DNA of 64,000 nt from Xenorhabdus cabanillasii (lineage in GTDB: Bacteria > Pseudomonadota > Gammaproteobacteria > Enterobacterales > Enterobacteriaceae), in the NCBI RefSeq assembly GCF_003386665.1, contig NZ_QTUB01000001.1, positions 2,294,001 to 2,358,000 of the forward strand, read 5' to 3'. The notes under the pieces were generated by a model. It was not told where the DNA came from. It made no database searches and saw only the letters and a program-made list of their open reading frames with translations. The position numbers were made by a program, and so were the translations under genes. How positions within the stretch are numbered: position 1 is the first letter of the stretch; every line of letters starts with the position of its first letter. Positions 36,036-46,272 of this stretch are shown here, piece after piece.

Positions 36036-36051
36036 AGCAAAGGGTATGTCA
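36036..36051 (-). promoter_or_regulatory. Degenerate sigma-54-like promoter of atoDAE
   Basis: The minus strand reads TGACATACCCTTTGCT. It has the spacing and -12 element (TTTGCT) of the prpB sigma-54 promoter, but the -24 dinucleotide is GA instead of GG. E. coli ato is sigma-54/AtoC dependent. The overlapping TTGACA could instead serve as a sigma-70 -35 box, though no good -10 follows. Confidence 0.45.
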
Positions 36052-36273
36052 ATAGATTAAATTTTATTTTCCACTAACAATAAACCTCTTGAAATAATAA
36101 ATATTATTGATTTTAAATGGGTTAACAGTTTTGAGTTGACTGTAATTTAATTAATATTAAATAGCAGGAAATAGTAGGTCGTGAAAAAAATGCATGGCAA
36201 AGATCAGCAAAAAACGATAAAGGTTATACTTAAAAATAAAAAATTAAAGAGAAGTAAGAAATTAGGATGATAT

Positions 36274-36342
36274 TTAATAATTATATTTTTGCAATTGATA
36301 TATTAACGTTTGAAGACTAATTCCTAATGCTTCGGTTTGAAA
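36274..36342 (-). pseudogene. atoC: 3' remnant of an AtoC-like response regulator gene
   Basis: Reading leftward from the IS edge, 22 codons give FQTEALGISLQTLIYQLQKY-NY then TAA. This matches the end of a Fis-type helix-turn-helix in NtrC-family regulators, notably the AtoC ending with LGIS..AL-YKLQEYG. In E. coli atoC lies directly upstream of atoD in the same direction, the position found here. The rest of atoC and all of atoS are absent beyond the IS element. Confidence 0.65.
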
Positions 36343-36387
36343 TGGTCAATAAAAATTGGTCACAACCTGAGAGGTTTTGCAAAATAA

Positions 36388-37263
<876 letters not shown>

Positions 37264-37580
37264 TAATATTTCATTTTCCATTTCAATACGTTGAATCTTT
37301 TTCTTCAATTCACGTATTTCAATTTGCTCGGGTGTCATGGAGGCTGCTTTCGGAGATTTTTCTTGCCGCTCATGTCGGTACTGTCGAACCCAACTCCCCA
37401 TGGACGATTCACTGACATTCATTGCTTTAGCAGCTGCGCTAATGGAATAATTCTGGTCAAACACCAACTGGGCGCATTCCAGTTTAAATTCGGGGCTGAA
37501 ACGTTGTTTCATTGTGTCACCTATTTTATTGTTGAAGTGAGAATATCACCTCTCAGAAGGTGACCAAAATCATTGGACCA

Positions 37581-37676
37581 CAACAATATTTCATGGCTGC
37601 CTTTACCCTGTCTGACAAAGTAACATCCGTGTGCCAGTAGAATTTCTTTGAGTTGTGGATATAAACCCGATCCCAT
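37581..37676 (-). pseudogene. hicA: hicA toxin fragment interrupted by the IS element
   Basis: From ATG 37676, 32 codons encode the N-terminal half of a HicA-type RNA-binding toxin (LYPQLKEILLAHGCYFVRQG then KGSHEI), including the catalytic-type histidine H28. The frame then runs into the IS end and stops after 19 foreign residues. The second half of the double-stranded RNA-binding fold is missing, so no active toxin is expected. One base separates it from the antitoxin stop. Confidence 0.75.
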
Positions 37677-37677
37677 G

Positions 37678-37920
37678 TTACAGCACCAGCCTTGAATCAG
37701 ATGACTGCTCTTGGACGAACTTAAGGCGAATGACCTCAGACTGGTCGCCCAGGCCGTTAATCTCATAAAGCTCAGGCGCTATTTCCCAAACTTTCTCTAT
37801 CAACTCATCATAAGTTTTGGACTCTGTAACCAATCCGAGCTCATCACACTCAGCGATCCACATGTCATCATGGATAACATTGACAACAAAAGCCTCAAGT
37901 CTTGTTATAACTACCCCCAT
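37678..37920 (-). CDS. hicB: HicB-like antitoxin (DUF1902)
   Basis: An 80-residue partial-RNase-H-fold protein: VNVIHDDMWIAECDELGLVTESKTYDELIEKV is the HicB/DUF1902 core. No DNA-binding domain is evident. It is intact although its toxin is truncated, so it is an orphan antitoxin. Confidence 0.75.
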   Translation of the reverse strand: MGVVITRLEAFVVNVIHDDMWIAECDELGLVTESKTYDELIEKVWEIAPELYEINGLGDQSEVIRLKFVQEQSSDSRLVL

Positions 37921-38018
37921 GCTTTAACCTCTCCGCGTTCTGAGTTCATGATTATCTATTCCAATCTTAGCACCCATTGATTATAAAATCACCGAAATTG
38001 ACCATCCGTGACTGGGTG

Positions 38019-38628
38019 TTAGTTCAGTAACATCTTAGATTTTCTTTCAATCGCTATCTTAAGAGAGAATAAAGAACCTTTTACATTACTGATCGCACCA
38101 TTAAACGCATAAGCTATTTCTGGACTCAGAACAGATAAATGCGGGTTAAGTCTGTTCCAGGCATCCATCAATCTATCCATATTTCTGCAAGCCGCATTGA
38201 TATTATCAACCTCAATTGACAGATCGATGTATTCGTATGTTTCTTTTTCTTTCGCCTTAACTCCACCCTTTGTCCAGTACTCGTAAAGCACATCGTCACA
38301 CTCTTCCTGATACTGGATAACTTTATCCCTTATCAGTGCTTTAACTTTGTTGGGATTGATAGTGGCTAACCAGCCAGTAAGTTTGCCGAGGGCTAGGCAA
38401 TACATTGATTTTAAACCAACTTTTGTAGGTATAGGGATTTCCACCATACCTTTATTAAACCGTTTGTTCAGTTTGGTTAGCTGGCTTTTCCAATCTAATC
38501 CAATACCCTTAACAATAGGTCTCATCGGGACATATGGCTCACCGTTATAATTAACGATATATAGATCTGAGCCATAAAATGGAACGTTAATATTTTTACT
38601 TGGTTCATTAAATGGTATTACTTAACAT
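38019..38628 (-). pseudogene. P22_AR_N-type phage antirepressor, frameshifted at the start
   Basis: The frame encodes a P22 antirepressor N-terminal domain: INVPFYGSDLYIVNYNGEPY, VPMRPIVKGIGLDWKSQLTK, IPTKVGLKSMYCLALGKLTGW and YQEECDDVLYEYW. The longest ATG-initiated open frame begins at 38525, but homology clearly continues upstream to about 38621, where there is no start codon. An ATG at 38628 (MLSNT) with GGAA before it lies one frame off. A single-base indel near 38620 would restore a full gene. It is a prophage or island relic beside ssrA. Confidence 0.75.
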
Positions 38629-39376
38629 GTCTATGTTCCTCGTAAGTACTAGACGATTTATTGAAGCCCCAATTGCCTGGCCGCGTTGGGGCTTCACCGT
38701 TTGAAATTGATACTATTTATTGCGTTATTGTCACTTTTTGTAAAGACTTTCATAGCAATTTTGGGAAGCGCTTCTAAAATTAGACCAATCAATCTATCAT
38801 TAGCAGGTAATCGGTTGCATTAGTTATATAGTGTGATAATTTAGCTGCTTTTTGAAAGAGCGTCACATATGTAGATGTGGGTATTTCGCAAATTAAGGAC
38901 AGAGGTCTGCCATTTAATGATTATCTCCCTTCCCACCCTTCCTTGGAACTAATCTCAATTTCTTTGGCAAAATTACACCCGATCGCCAAATATCATCAAA
39001 AAATTTGAATATTTAAAAACTACTGTTTATATGCACAGAGGTAGAATGTTTCGGAGATGAACTTCGGCCGTAGATTTTTCAGGCTTTATTATGATTACCG
39101 TTCTTCAATATCGGTTTTTGGAGAAAGTGATCGGAGGGGTGAATCAGACCCAAAACGGGCAAAAATGATGCGTATTCTTGTTACACTTTGTTACAAATAG
39201 AAACATATTAGTTATAAACAAAAACACCTCAGAGGGGGATCTCTGAGGTGTTTGGAAAAAGAGCCGCGTATCTTTTGCGTATCTTTTTAAGTCCGTTTAC
39301 TGTCATGACAGTGACCACTCAACTTTGCTAACTTACTGTTTTTAAAGTTGTTGTCCTGATACTGTCCTGCCAAATT
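38629..39376. other. Gene-free flank of ssrA with hairpins and direct repeats
   Basis: About 750 bases with no gene. It holds a hairpin with stem GAAGCCCCAA (38663-38672) and TTGGGGCTTC (38686-38695), a leftward terminator at 39222-39253, and a tandem direct repeat GCGTATCTTTT x2 near 39267-39290. It also has the palindrome ACTGTCATGACAGT near 39299-39312. The contents resemble the integrase-side attachment region of an ssrA-integrated element that has lost its integrase. Confidence 0.5.
39222..39253 (-). terminator. Leftward terminator beyond ssrA
   Basis: A perfect 13-bp stem, AAACACCTCAGAG with CTCTGAGGTGTTT, with a 6-base loop. On the minus strand it is followed by TTGTTT, giving TTTTTGTTT in total. 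It lies 124 bases past the tmRNA 3' end. Confidence 0.7.
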
Positions 39377-39740
39377 TGGTGGAGCTGGCGGGAGTTGAAC
39401 CCGCGTCCGAAATTCCTACATCCTCGGTACTACATGCTTAGTCTGGTCTTTACATTCGCTTGCCAGCTGCGGACAGACACGCCACTAACAAACTAGCCTG
39501 ATTGGATTTAACGCTTCAACCCCAGGCAAGGCATCCACGCGATCTCTTTTGGGTTTGACCTCTCTTGATCCCCGTCCTAAGAGCGGAGGCTAGGGAGAGA
39601 GGGCTCTGCGCAGGTTATTAAGCTGCCAGTGCGTAGTTTTCGTCGTTTGCGACTATTGTTTTGCGGCTTTTTACGAGGCCAACCGCCCCTCGGCATGCAC
39701 CTTGGGTTTCGCGAATCCCGTCGAATCCAGAATCAGCCCC
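39377..39740 (-). ncRNA. ssrA: tmRNA (SsrA)
   Basis: A 364-base tmRNA that rescues stalled ribosomes with SmpB. The 5' end GGGGCTGATTCTGGATTCGA and the 3' tRNA-like end (GGTTCAACTCCCGCCAGCTC then CACCA, with CCA encoded) form the alanine-tRNA-like domain. The tag frame (39618-39650) encodes ANDENYALAA, then TAA TAA. It is transcribed leftward immediately after smpB. A TATACT just upstream in the smpB-ssrA gap could be its -10 box. Confidence 0.98.
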
Positions 39741-39790
39741 AAGTGTGTTAAACGCAAGTATATCAGAATATTGGGGAATAATGCTAGTGA

Positions 39791-40273
39791 TTAACGCCCT
39801 GCATTCTTCATAATTCGTGCTTTGTCTAATTTCCACTCACGTTCTTTAATGTCTGAACGTTTATCGTGCGCTTTTTTACCTTTTGCAACGCCAATTTTGA
39901 TTTTGCACCAAGCGTTTTTCCAATAAAGGGAAAGTGCAACGATGGTATAACCTTCGCGATTAATCCGGCCGTACAAGGAATCAAGTTCGCGTTTGTTAAG
40001 TAATAGCTTACGTGACCGTGTAGGATCACAGACCACATGGGATGAGGCGACATTCAATGGCGTGATAGTGGCTCCAAAAAGGTAAGCATCACCATCTTTG
40101 AGCAAAACATAACTCTCACTGATGTTTGCTTTACCAGCGCGCAGCGATTTAACTTCCCAACCTTGTAGTGATAAACCGGCTTCGAATTCTTCTTCAATAA
40201 AGTATTCGTGACGGGCTCGCTTATTCATGGCAATAGTTGCCGAACCGGGTTTGTGTGCTTTTTTCTTTGTCAT
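39791..40273 (-). CDS. smpB: SsrA-binding protein SmpB
   Basis: A 160-residue tmRNA cofactor. [42 protein letters not shown] and the basic C-terminal tail ending [11 protein letters not shown] are diagnostic; the tail enters the ribosomal A site. Divergent from ratA and directly upstream of ssrA, the usual enteric order. Confidence 0.97.
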   Translation of the reverse strand: MTKKKAHKPGSATIAMNKRARHEYFIEEEFEAGLSLQGWEVKSLRAGKANISESYVLLKDGDAYLFGATITPLNVASSHVVCDPTRSRKLLLNKRELDSLYGRINREGYTIVALSLYWKNAWCKIKIGVAKGKKAHDKRSDIKEREWKLDKARIMKNAGR

Positions 40274-40430
40274 AATGCGTTGTATTATACTGTAAGCGTT
40301 AATGAAAGAAATCTATTCTGCATGATATTTAGCGATAAGTGCACATTTATTGACCTAGATGTTATCAGGTTTTTATTTAACCACATTAAAGTGATACTAT
40401 TCGGCGCTGTTACGTTTTACAGGAAATGAT

Positions 40431-40865
40431 ATGCCACAGATTAATCGCTCTGCGTTAGTTCCTTACAGCGTGGAACAAATGTATAAATTGGTCAATGATG
40501 TGAAATCTTATCCGGATTTTTTGCCGGGATGTGTGGGTAGCCGTGTCATAAGTAGCAGTGATAATGAGATGACGGCTTCTGTTGATGTATCCAAGGCGGG
40601 GATTAGTAAGACGTTTGTGACGCGAAATACGTTATTTGACAATAAAAGTATCAATATGCAGTTGGTTGATGGCCCTTTCCGCAAACTAATGGGCGGATGG
40701 CATTTTACACCACTTAGTGAGGATGCCTGCAAGATTGAGTTACATCTCGATTTTGAATTTACCAATAAGTTGATTGAGTTGGCTTTCGGTAAGGTTTTTA
40801 AAGAACTAACCGGTAATATGGTTCAGGCTTTTACCCAACGTGCACGAGAGGTTTATAGTGCCTGA
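40431..40865 (+). CDS. ratA: Type II toxin-antitoxin toxin RatA / coenzyme Q-binding START-like protein
   Basis: A 144-residue START-like (polyketide cyclase) protein: [32 protein letters not shown] and [15 protein letters not shown]. The family includes COQ10 homologues; in E. coli RatA was reported to block 50S-30S association. It overlaps ratB. Confidence 0.93.
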   Translation: MPQINRSALVPYSVEQMYKLVNDVKSYPDFLPGCVGSRVISSSDNEMTASVDVSKAGISKTFVTRNTLFDNKSINMQLVDGPFRKLMGGWHFTPLSEDACKIELHLDFEFTNKLIELAFGKVFKELTGNMVQAFTQRAREVYSA

Positions 40866-41151
40866 TATCAATATCGAAGTCGTTTATGCTTTACCTGAAC
40901 GGCAATATCTGCATAAGGTAAAACTACCTGAAGGAGCAACTGTTGAACAGGCAATTGTGGAATCGGGTCTTTTGGCATTACGTAGTGATATCGATTTGGC
41001 TAAGAATAAAATCGGTATTTATAGCCGTCCGGCTAAATTAACAGATACGTTGGAAGAAGGGGATCGTGTAGAAATTTATCGTCCCCTTATTGCTGATCCA
41101 AAAGAAATGCGTCGTAAACGGGCAGAACGAGCTAAAAATAGTGCTCAGTAA
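40858..41151 (+). CDS. ratB: RatB (UPF0125, YfjF family)
   Basis: A 97-residue ubiquitin-like-fold protein: [35 protein letters not shown] and [20 protein letters not shown]. The start GTG 40858 is chosen because GAGAGG lies before it and the family starts here; it overlaps the ratA end by 8 bases. The function is unclear, as it is not a proven antitoxin of RatA. Confidence 0.9.
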   Translation: MPDINIEVVYALPERQYLHKVKLPEGATVEQAIVESGLLALRSDIDLAKNKIGIYSRPAKLTDTLEEGDRVEIYRPLIADPKEMRRKRAERAKNSAQ

Positions 41152-41164
41152 ATATCTATTTGAT

Positions 41165-41198
41165 ATTTATGCGCCAAATAATCATCTGGCGCATAAAT
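41165..41198. terminator. Bidirectional terminator between ratB and bamE
   Basis: A 12-bp perfect stem, ATTTATGCGCCA with TGGCGCATAAAT, and a 10-base loop, between converging genes. Confidence 0.75.
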
Positions 41199-41211
41199 AA
41201 AATCTCACATT

Positions 41212-41556
41212 TTACCCATTTTGAAGTAAAGCTTTTTCATTTTTGATATCAGTTAAAACACCATTACTATCAAAAGTAAGTGTCAGCGTCTCTTGTTTTA
41301 CTTTCGCGTGGCCGGGCTGCTGACGGAAGATGTAGTACCAGGTTTGGCTCCCAAATGGGTCTGTCAGCATTGGTGTTCCCAAAGTGTAAGTAACTTGTTG
41401 TTGGGTCATCCCTTTATGAATTTTTGATACCGCAGCCGGTGTCAGATAGTTCCCTTGATTAATATCAGGACGATAAATAACTCGCTCAAACATAGAGCAA
41501 CCCGCAGTCAGCATAACCAATGACACAGTAGCGGCAGTCAACAATTTACAGCGCAT
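41212..41556 (-). CDS. bamE: Outer membrane protein assembly factor BamE
   Basis: A 114-residue lipoprotein of the BAM complex. The lipobox LTAGCSM gives the acylated cysteine at position 20. The mature part has [24 protein letters not shown] sequence (with IYRPD here) and [14 protein letters not shown], both BamE signatures. Upstream recN runs the same way. Confidence 0.95.
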   Translation of the reverse strand: MRCKLLTAATVSLVMLTAGCSMFERVIYRPDINQGNYLTPAAVSKIHKGMTQQQVTYTLGTPMLTDPFGSQTWYYIFRQQPGHAKVKQETLTLTFDSNGVLTDIKNEKALLQNG

Positions 41557-41755
41557 AGTAATTACATTCCTTTAGGAGTCAGGCCGTCGATGATAATAAA
41601 CATTATAGAGTTTGAAAACCTCTATGCCATTTACCTATATCTTTAATTTTGAAATCTGTAAAATATATGACTTCAAGTATACAAAAAAGTTGTATACACG
41701 TCGTCTTTCAGGTTGCAGCTTTTTGACTTCATCTTGAAGTCAATAGAGTATTAAT

Positions 41756-43429
41756 TTATGCCTCTAACAGTTCTTTTGCATTAGCCAACGTGTTTTTTGT
41801 GACTTCACTACCTGCTAGGAGGCGGGCAAGCTCCTGGAGCCGGGATTTTTTATCCAATAGCTGCATTCGGGTTTCTGTTTCTTCTCCATCAGTTTGTTTG
41901 CTGACGTAAAAGTGTTGGTGACCACATCCTGCAACTTGCGGTAAATGTGTAACACACATAACCTGGGTTGATTCACCTAATTCACGGAGAAGCCGACCTA
42001 CAATCATTGCTGTTGGGCCACTGATACCAACATCAACTTCGTCGAAGATTAATGCAGGAGTTTCCGTTTTTTTAGCGGTAATAACCTGAATAGCCAGAGC
42101 AATACGAGAAAGCTCACCACCTGAAGCCACTTTCGCCAGTACTTGGTGGGGCTGGCCGGGGTTGGTTGTAACGTTAAACTCCACCTTGCTGGCTCCATCA
42201 ATATTTAAATGTTCAGGCTCGAATATAATATCAATGGTGAAACGCCCATGAGGCATGGAAAGCTGGTGCATACTATTGGTGATAAGCTGGCTTAATTCAA
42301 GGGCATACTGTTGGCGGACCTGATGCAGTTTTTCTGCAACGTTGAGTGCTTGTTGATAGTGTAAGCTAACAAGTTCACTGAGATGAGCACAATCATCTTC
42401 TTGCTGTGAAAGTTGATGTTGTTCTTCCAGAAGCTGCTGGTGTAGGGCCGGTAGTTCTTCCGGGGAAACATAATGCTTACGCGCAATACTGATTTGTTGG
42501 GATATTTTTTGTTCTAATTCAAATAGGCGGTTAGGATCTAATTCCAGTTGATCACTGTAATGACGCAATTCATCACTGACTTCACTGATTTGAATAGCAG
42601 CTTCTTCCAGCATGTTGAGTAATCCACTGAGTTTGTGATCCATACTGGCAAGGTCAGTTAGTTCATTTCGCACGTAACTGAGAAGGCTAACGATATTTTG
42701 TTCATCATTGTCACTTAATATCTGGAGAATATTTTGGCTGGCGGACAAAAACTGACCGCAATTTGCCAGGCGTTTATATTCACTGTCCTGCTCTTGATAT
42801 TCACCAGCTTGAGGTGCAAGTTCATTCAGTTCTTTCAGATGATATTCCAATAATTGCTGTCGAGAGCGACGCTCAAGTGCTTGTTGTTGGAATTGGGCAA
42901 GTGCCTGACAGCTTTGTCTCCATTGCTGATATGCCTGCTTCATTTCATTTTGCAACACAAATTCGCCGGCATAGGTGTCCAGTAAATGTCTTTGGTGACG
43001 ATTTTCTAAAAGCAACTGATGGGCATGTTGCCCGTGAATTTGAATCAGGTGTGAACCTAATTCACGGAGTTGGGAAAGGGGAACCGCAGTGCCATTGATA
43101 AAACCACGGGAGCGCCCGTCTGCGGTAATAGTACGCCGTAGCAGGCACTCATTATCATCATCAAAACTACCATCGAGTTGATGAGTTTCCAGCCATTTAC
43201 GGGCAGAAGGAGCATCAGACAGCAAAAAGCGGGCACAAATGTCAGTGCGGGGAGCACCAGCACGAACCATATTCGCTTCGCCACGATTACCGAGGCATAA
43301 ACCCAGTGCATCAATTGCAATTGATTTACCTGCCCCGGTTTCTCCTGTGATAGTTGTCATTCCTGAGCGAAAATCAATTTCAAGTTCGCGAACAATGGCA
43401 AAATTACTGATGGTCAATTGAGCCAACAT
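41756..43429 (-). CDS. recN: DNA repair protein RecN
   Basis: A 557-residue SMC-like ATPase for double-strand break repair. Walker A is GETGAGKS (near residue 36), a long coiled-coil middle follows, and the signature/Walker B region is [14 protein letters not shown] and [17 protein letters not shown] 43429 with GGAG upstream is used; the longer frame to 43498 lacks support. Two LexA boxes lie upstream. Confidence 0.96.
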   Translation of the reverse strand: MLAQLTISNFAIVRELEIDFRSGMTTITGETGAGKSIAIDALGLCLGNRGEANMVRAGAPRTDICARFLLSDAPSARKWLETHQLDGSFDDDNECLLRRTITADGRSRGFINGTAVPLSQLRELGSHLIQIHGQHAHQLLLENRHQRHLLDTYAGEFVLQNEMKQAYQQWRQSCQALAQFQQQALERRSRQQLLEYHLKELNELAPQAGEYQEQDSEYKRLANCGQFLSASQNILQILSDNDEQNIVSLLSYVRNELTDLASMDHKLSGLLNMLEEAAIQISEVSDELRHYSDQLELDPNRLFELEQKISQQISIARKHYVSPEELPALHQQLLEEQHQLSQQEDDCAHLSELVSLHYQQALNVAEKLHQVRQQYALELSQLITNSMHQLSMPHGRFTIDIIFEPEHLNIDGASKVEFNVTTNPGQPHQVLAKVASGGELSRIALAIQVITAKKTETPALIFDEVDVGISGPTAMIVGRLLRELGESTQVMCVTHLPQVAGCGHQHFYVSKQTDGEETETRMQLLDKKSRLQELARLLAGSEVTKNTLANAKELLEA

Positions 43430-43520
43430 CGTGCTTCTCCTACCTTTTCCTATACTTAAAACTATGTTTCTATATATAAGTTCATGACATAAGTTCATGT
43501 TCCTGTGTATAAAAACATGT

Positions 43521-43558
43521 CTGTTCTTCCATACAGTATAAACTGGTTTTTTATACAG
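43521..43558. promoter_or_regulatory. Double LexA box of recN
   Basis: CTGTTCTTCCATACAG (43521-43536) and CTGGTTTTTTATACAG (43543-43558) both fit CTG-N10-CAG. The arrangement matches the E. coli recN control region almost base for base (CTGTATA.AAAACCAG on the minus strand). Confidence 0.88.
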
Positions 43559-43579
43559 TAAAGTAGGAAAGCTGTGTTT

Positions 43580-44479
43580 TTAGAACATTTTTTTCGACCA
43601 GCCTAATTTAGTGCTTAATGTATTGAAGTAGTTGTAATCTTTCGGGTGGATTAAATGCAGATTATATTCACTGCGTTTAATGATAACTTCTTCACCATCC
43701 TGGATGGGTAAGACAATCTGGCTATCGCAACTGACTTCGTAATCACTGCTGTTTTGGGCGAATTTCAGACGAATGCTACTTCCGCTACTGATGACAAGAG
43801 GACGAGCAGAAAGCGTGTGTGGAAACATGGGAACCAATACAATAGCATCCAGATTCGGTGTCAGAATTGGACCACCGGCTGACAGAGAGTAGGCTGTAGA
43901 GCCGGTAGGTGTTGCTATGATTAAGCCATCTGAACGTTGAGAAAATGCAAATCGCTCATCAATATAAACTTCGAAATCGATCATATGGGCGACTTTTCCG
44001 GGATGCAGGACGACTTCATTCAGAGCTGTACTGTGCCGTGGTTTCTGGCCTTTTTTCGTGACTTGTGCTTCCAGTAGAAAGCGTTTTTCATCCCGATATT
44101 CTCCATTGAGGACTTCAGAAAGTTGTTGCAGGGCATTATCAGGGTCTAGATCCGTCAGAAAGCCTAAATTACCACGGTTAATACCAATGACTTTAATATC
44201 ATAGCGTGCCAATACCCTGGCTGCTCCTAGCATGTTGCCATCACCACCAACAACAATCACCAAATCGGCCATTTTGCCAATTTCGGTCAGTCCTCCTGTC
44301 TGAGCGCCTTGTAAGTTAATATCTTTTGCAACTTGTCTGTCTACAATTACACAGTAACCTTTAGATACCAGCCAGTGATACAGTATTTCATGGGTAGCTA
44401 GTGCTTCAGGATAACGTGGCCGACCGACAATACCGATGCATTTGAATTCATTATTTATTGCTGTTATTTCCTGCAGCAT
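43580..44479 (-). CDS. nadK: NAD kinase
   Basis: A 299-residue NAD kinase making NADP. Motifs: [16 protein letters not shown], catalytic [35 protein letters not shown], and the glycine-rich [17 protein letters not shown]. Divergent from grpE and upstream of recN as in enterics. The first residues [11 protein letters not shown] may be slightly over-extended; a GTG/ATG closer to FKCIG is not obvious. Confidence 0.95.
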   Translation of the reverse strand: MLQEITAINNEFKCIGIVGRPRYPEALATHEILYHWLVSKGYCVIVDRQVAKDINLQGAQTGGLTEIGKMADLVIVVGGDGNMLGAARVLARYDIKVIGINRGNLGFLTDLDPDNALQQLSEVLNGEYRDEKRFLLEAQVTKKGQKPRHSTALNEVVLHPGKVAHMIDFEVYIDERFAFSQRSDGLIIATPTGSTAYSLSAGGPILTPNLDAIVLVPMFPHTLSARPLVISSGSSIRLKFAQNSSDYEVSCDSQIVLPIQDGEEVIIKRSEYNLHLIHPKDYNYFNTLSTKLGWSKKMF

Positions 44480-44510
44480 ATGGTTTTGCCCTCACAATAT
44501 GATGTGTTCC

Positions 44511-44538
44511 CTTGAATCCCTCGTTTTGATCCCCATAA
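44511..44538 (+). promoter_or_regulatory. Sigma-32 heat-shock promoter of grpE
   Basis: CTTGAA (44511-44516), 14 bases, then CCCCATAA (44531-44538), matching the CTTGAA-N13..17-CCCCATNT consensus. It lies 45 bases before the grpE start. Confidence 0.85.
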
Positions 44539-44582
44539 TAAGCGGGAGTGGCGAAAATAATACAAAATACGCGGAGATATTC

Positions 44583-45164
44583 ATGAGTAGTAAAGACCAA
44601 AAAGTACCTGACGAGCAAGTCTCAGAAAATACAGAAAATGTATTTGAGCAACAAAAAGATGCAGAAAAGGCAGACGCGCCAGAGACTGAAAATGTTGTTG
44701 ACCCGCGTGTTGCCGAGTTGGAAGAGGAACTGAAACAGGCTCAATCTCGTGAGCGTGATGCGGTTTTGCGTGCTCGTGCTGAAGTGGATAATATTCGCCG
44801 TCGCGCTGAGCAGGATGTAGAAAAGGCGCATAAATTCGCATTGGAAAGATTTGCTAATGAGCTTCTGCCAGTGATCGATAATCTGGAGCGTGCTTTGGAA
44901 GCGGCAGATCGTACCAATGAGACTTTGGCACCAATGATTGAAGGTATTGAACTGACACTGAAATCATTTATTGATGCAGTGGGTAGATTTGGCATTGAAG
45001 TTGTCAGTGATACTAATGTTCCTTTCAATCCAGAGGTGCATCAGGCGATGACTATGATGGAATCTGATCAACATGAACCAAATCAGGTAATGTTGGTAAT
45101 GCAGAAAGGTTATACCCTGAATGGACGTCTGCTGCGTCCTGCTATGGTTGCCGTTTCTAAATAA
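44583..45164 (+). CDS. grpE: Nucleotide exchange factor GrpE
   Basis: A 193-residue DnaK co-chaperone. An acidic N terminus and long coiled coil ([20 protein letters not shown]) are followed by [34 protein letters not shown] and the C-terminal beta domain with [11 protein letters not shown] and [18 protein letters not shown] 44583 has GGAGA upstream; the longer frame begins inside the nadK promoter area. Confidence 0.96.
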   Translation: MSSKDQKVPDEQVSENTENVFEQQKDAEKADAPETENVVDPRVAELEEELKQAQSRERDAVLRARAEVDNIRRRAEQDVEKAHKFALERFANELLPVIDNLERALEAADRTNETLAPMIEGIELTLKSFIDAVGRFGIEVVSDTNVPFNPEVHQAMTMMESDQHEPNQVMLVMQKGYTLNGRLLRPAMVAVSK

Positions 45165-45199
45165 AGTACGGATTCCATGATTACTATTCTGTAATGACA

Positions 45200-45225
45200 A
45201 TGCCGCCAACAGAGGCGGCATTTTT
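45200..45225 (+). terminator. Terminator after grpE
   Basis: TGCCGCC (45201-45207) pairs with GGCGGCA (45214-45220), then TTTTT. Confidence 0.85.
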
Positions 45226-45240
45226 GTAGGCGTGAGACGG

Positions 45241-45921
45241 TTACTCAGGTAATACCGGATTCCAATCAATTGAAGTTAATCCTTGAGCTTCGAGTAATTG
45301 GTTAGCCTGGGAAAAGTGTTTGCAACCTAAAAAACCACGATGTGCTGATAAAGGGGAAGGATGTGGTGCTTTCAGAACATGGTGGCGTCGGGTATCAATA
45401 ATACGGCCTTTTTTCTGAGCGTGAGAACCCCAAAGCAGAAAAATGACACCGCTTCGGTGTTCATTGATTGCTGCAATTACCCTATCAGTGAATGTTTCCC
45501 ATCCCAGATTTGCATGGGAGTGGGCATTGCCTCGTTCAACCGTCAGCACGGTATTAAGCAGTAATACGCCCTGTTTTGCCCAACTAAGCAGGCAGCCATG
45601 ATTGGGATGGTGAAACCCTGCAATGTCAGATTCCAGTTCTTTGTACATATTGACGAGAGAAGGTGGTGCAGGGATACCCGGCTGTACTGAAAAAGCCAGT
45701 CCATGCGCTTGATTCGGGCCATGATAAGGGTCTTGCCCCAAAATCACCACTTTTACATCAGCCAGTTCGGTATAGCGAAATGCATTAAAAACATCTTGCT
45801 GTGGTGGATAGATGGTTTTGCCTGCTTTACGTTCATTGGCGACATAAGCCAATGTATCAACGAAATAGGGCTGTGTCTTTTCATTGCCGATGACATCGTG
45901 CCATGTGAGAGGTGCGGACAT
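45241..45921 (-). CDS. ung: Uracil-DNA glycosylase
   Basis: A 226-residue family 1 UDG. The catalytic water-activating loop [20 protein letters not shown] and the minor-groove loop [13 protein letters not shown] with its histidine are intact. It removes uracil from DNA. Converges on grpE. Confidence 0.97.
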   Translation of the reverse strand: MSAPLTWHDVIGNEKTQPYFVDTLAYVANERKAGKTIYPPQQDVFNAFRYTELADVKVVILGQDPYHGPNQAHGLAFSVQPGIPAPPSLVNMYKELESDIAGFHHPNHGCLLSWAKQGVLLLNTVLTVERGNAHSHANLGWETFTDRVIAAINEHRSGVIFLLWGSHAQKKGRIIDTRRHHVLKAPHPSPLSAHRGFLGCKHFSQANQLLEAQGLTSIDWNPVLPE

Positions 45922-46272
45922 AGCGGATCCCGTTTTATATGATTATCAGATGGGCTTAAGCTTACCGATTCCATTAGCACAGGGGAACCCTCTGTGGTTA
46001 AACTTAAGCAAATTGATAGAAGAAAATGCTGTTCTATGGATTTATTGTAAGTTTACGAGCGAGTGAGTTGTAGTTCTTGTCTGTTCAACTTTTTTAGATC
46101 TCATCAATCCGGCATTGAATTATTACTTTGTTTACTAAGTGTCATGTAGAGTAATTACTTTATATTGTTATTCAAAAATTAAATTTGATATGAAAATGTT
46201 AAAAATCCTGCCGATAATAAGAAGGTTTAGGTCAGTCTGTTATGTCTAATTTAAAATAGGTAGGAGTATCTT
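45922..46272. other. Intergenic region upstream of the lipase gene
   Basis: About 350 bases divergent between ung and the lipase gene, increasingly AT-rich towards the lipase. No gene or RNA recognised. TAGGAG at 46259-46265 is the lipase ribosome site. Confidence 0.4.

Noticed and set aside
37521..37766. An 81-residue frame ending in [18 protein letters not shown] as an intact HicA.
   Set aside because: The last 19 residues come from the IS terminal repeat, and the first 30 overlap hicB in another frame. The real hicA starts at 37676 and is truncated.
39618..39836. A 72-residue open frame ending in VANDENYALAA.
   Set aside because: It runs through the tmRNA gene; only the tag ANDENYALAA is translated, by trans-translation.
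40431..41151. RatA-RatB as a genuine toxin-antitoxin pair worth flagging.
   Set aside because: These are conserved housekeeping neighbours of smpB; RatB is not a demonstrated antitoxin, and nothing unusual is seen here.
41681..41741. Short dyads (GTATAC..GTATAC and GACTTCA..TTGAAGTC) downstream of recN.
   Set aside because: Weak stems without T-runs in the needed direction; not enough to call a terminator or repeat.
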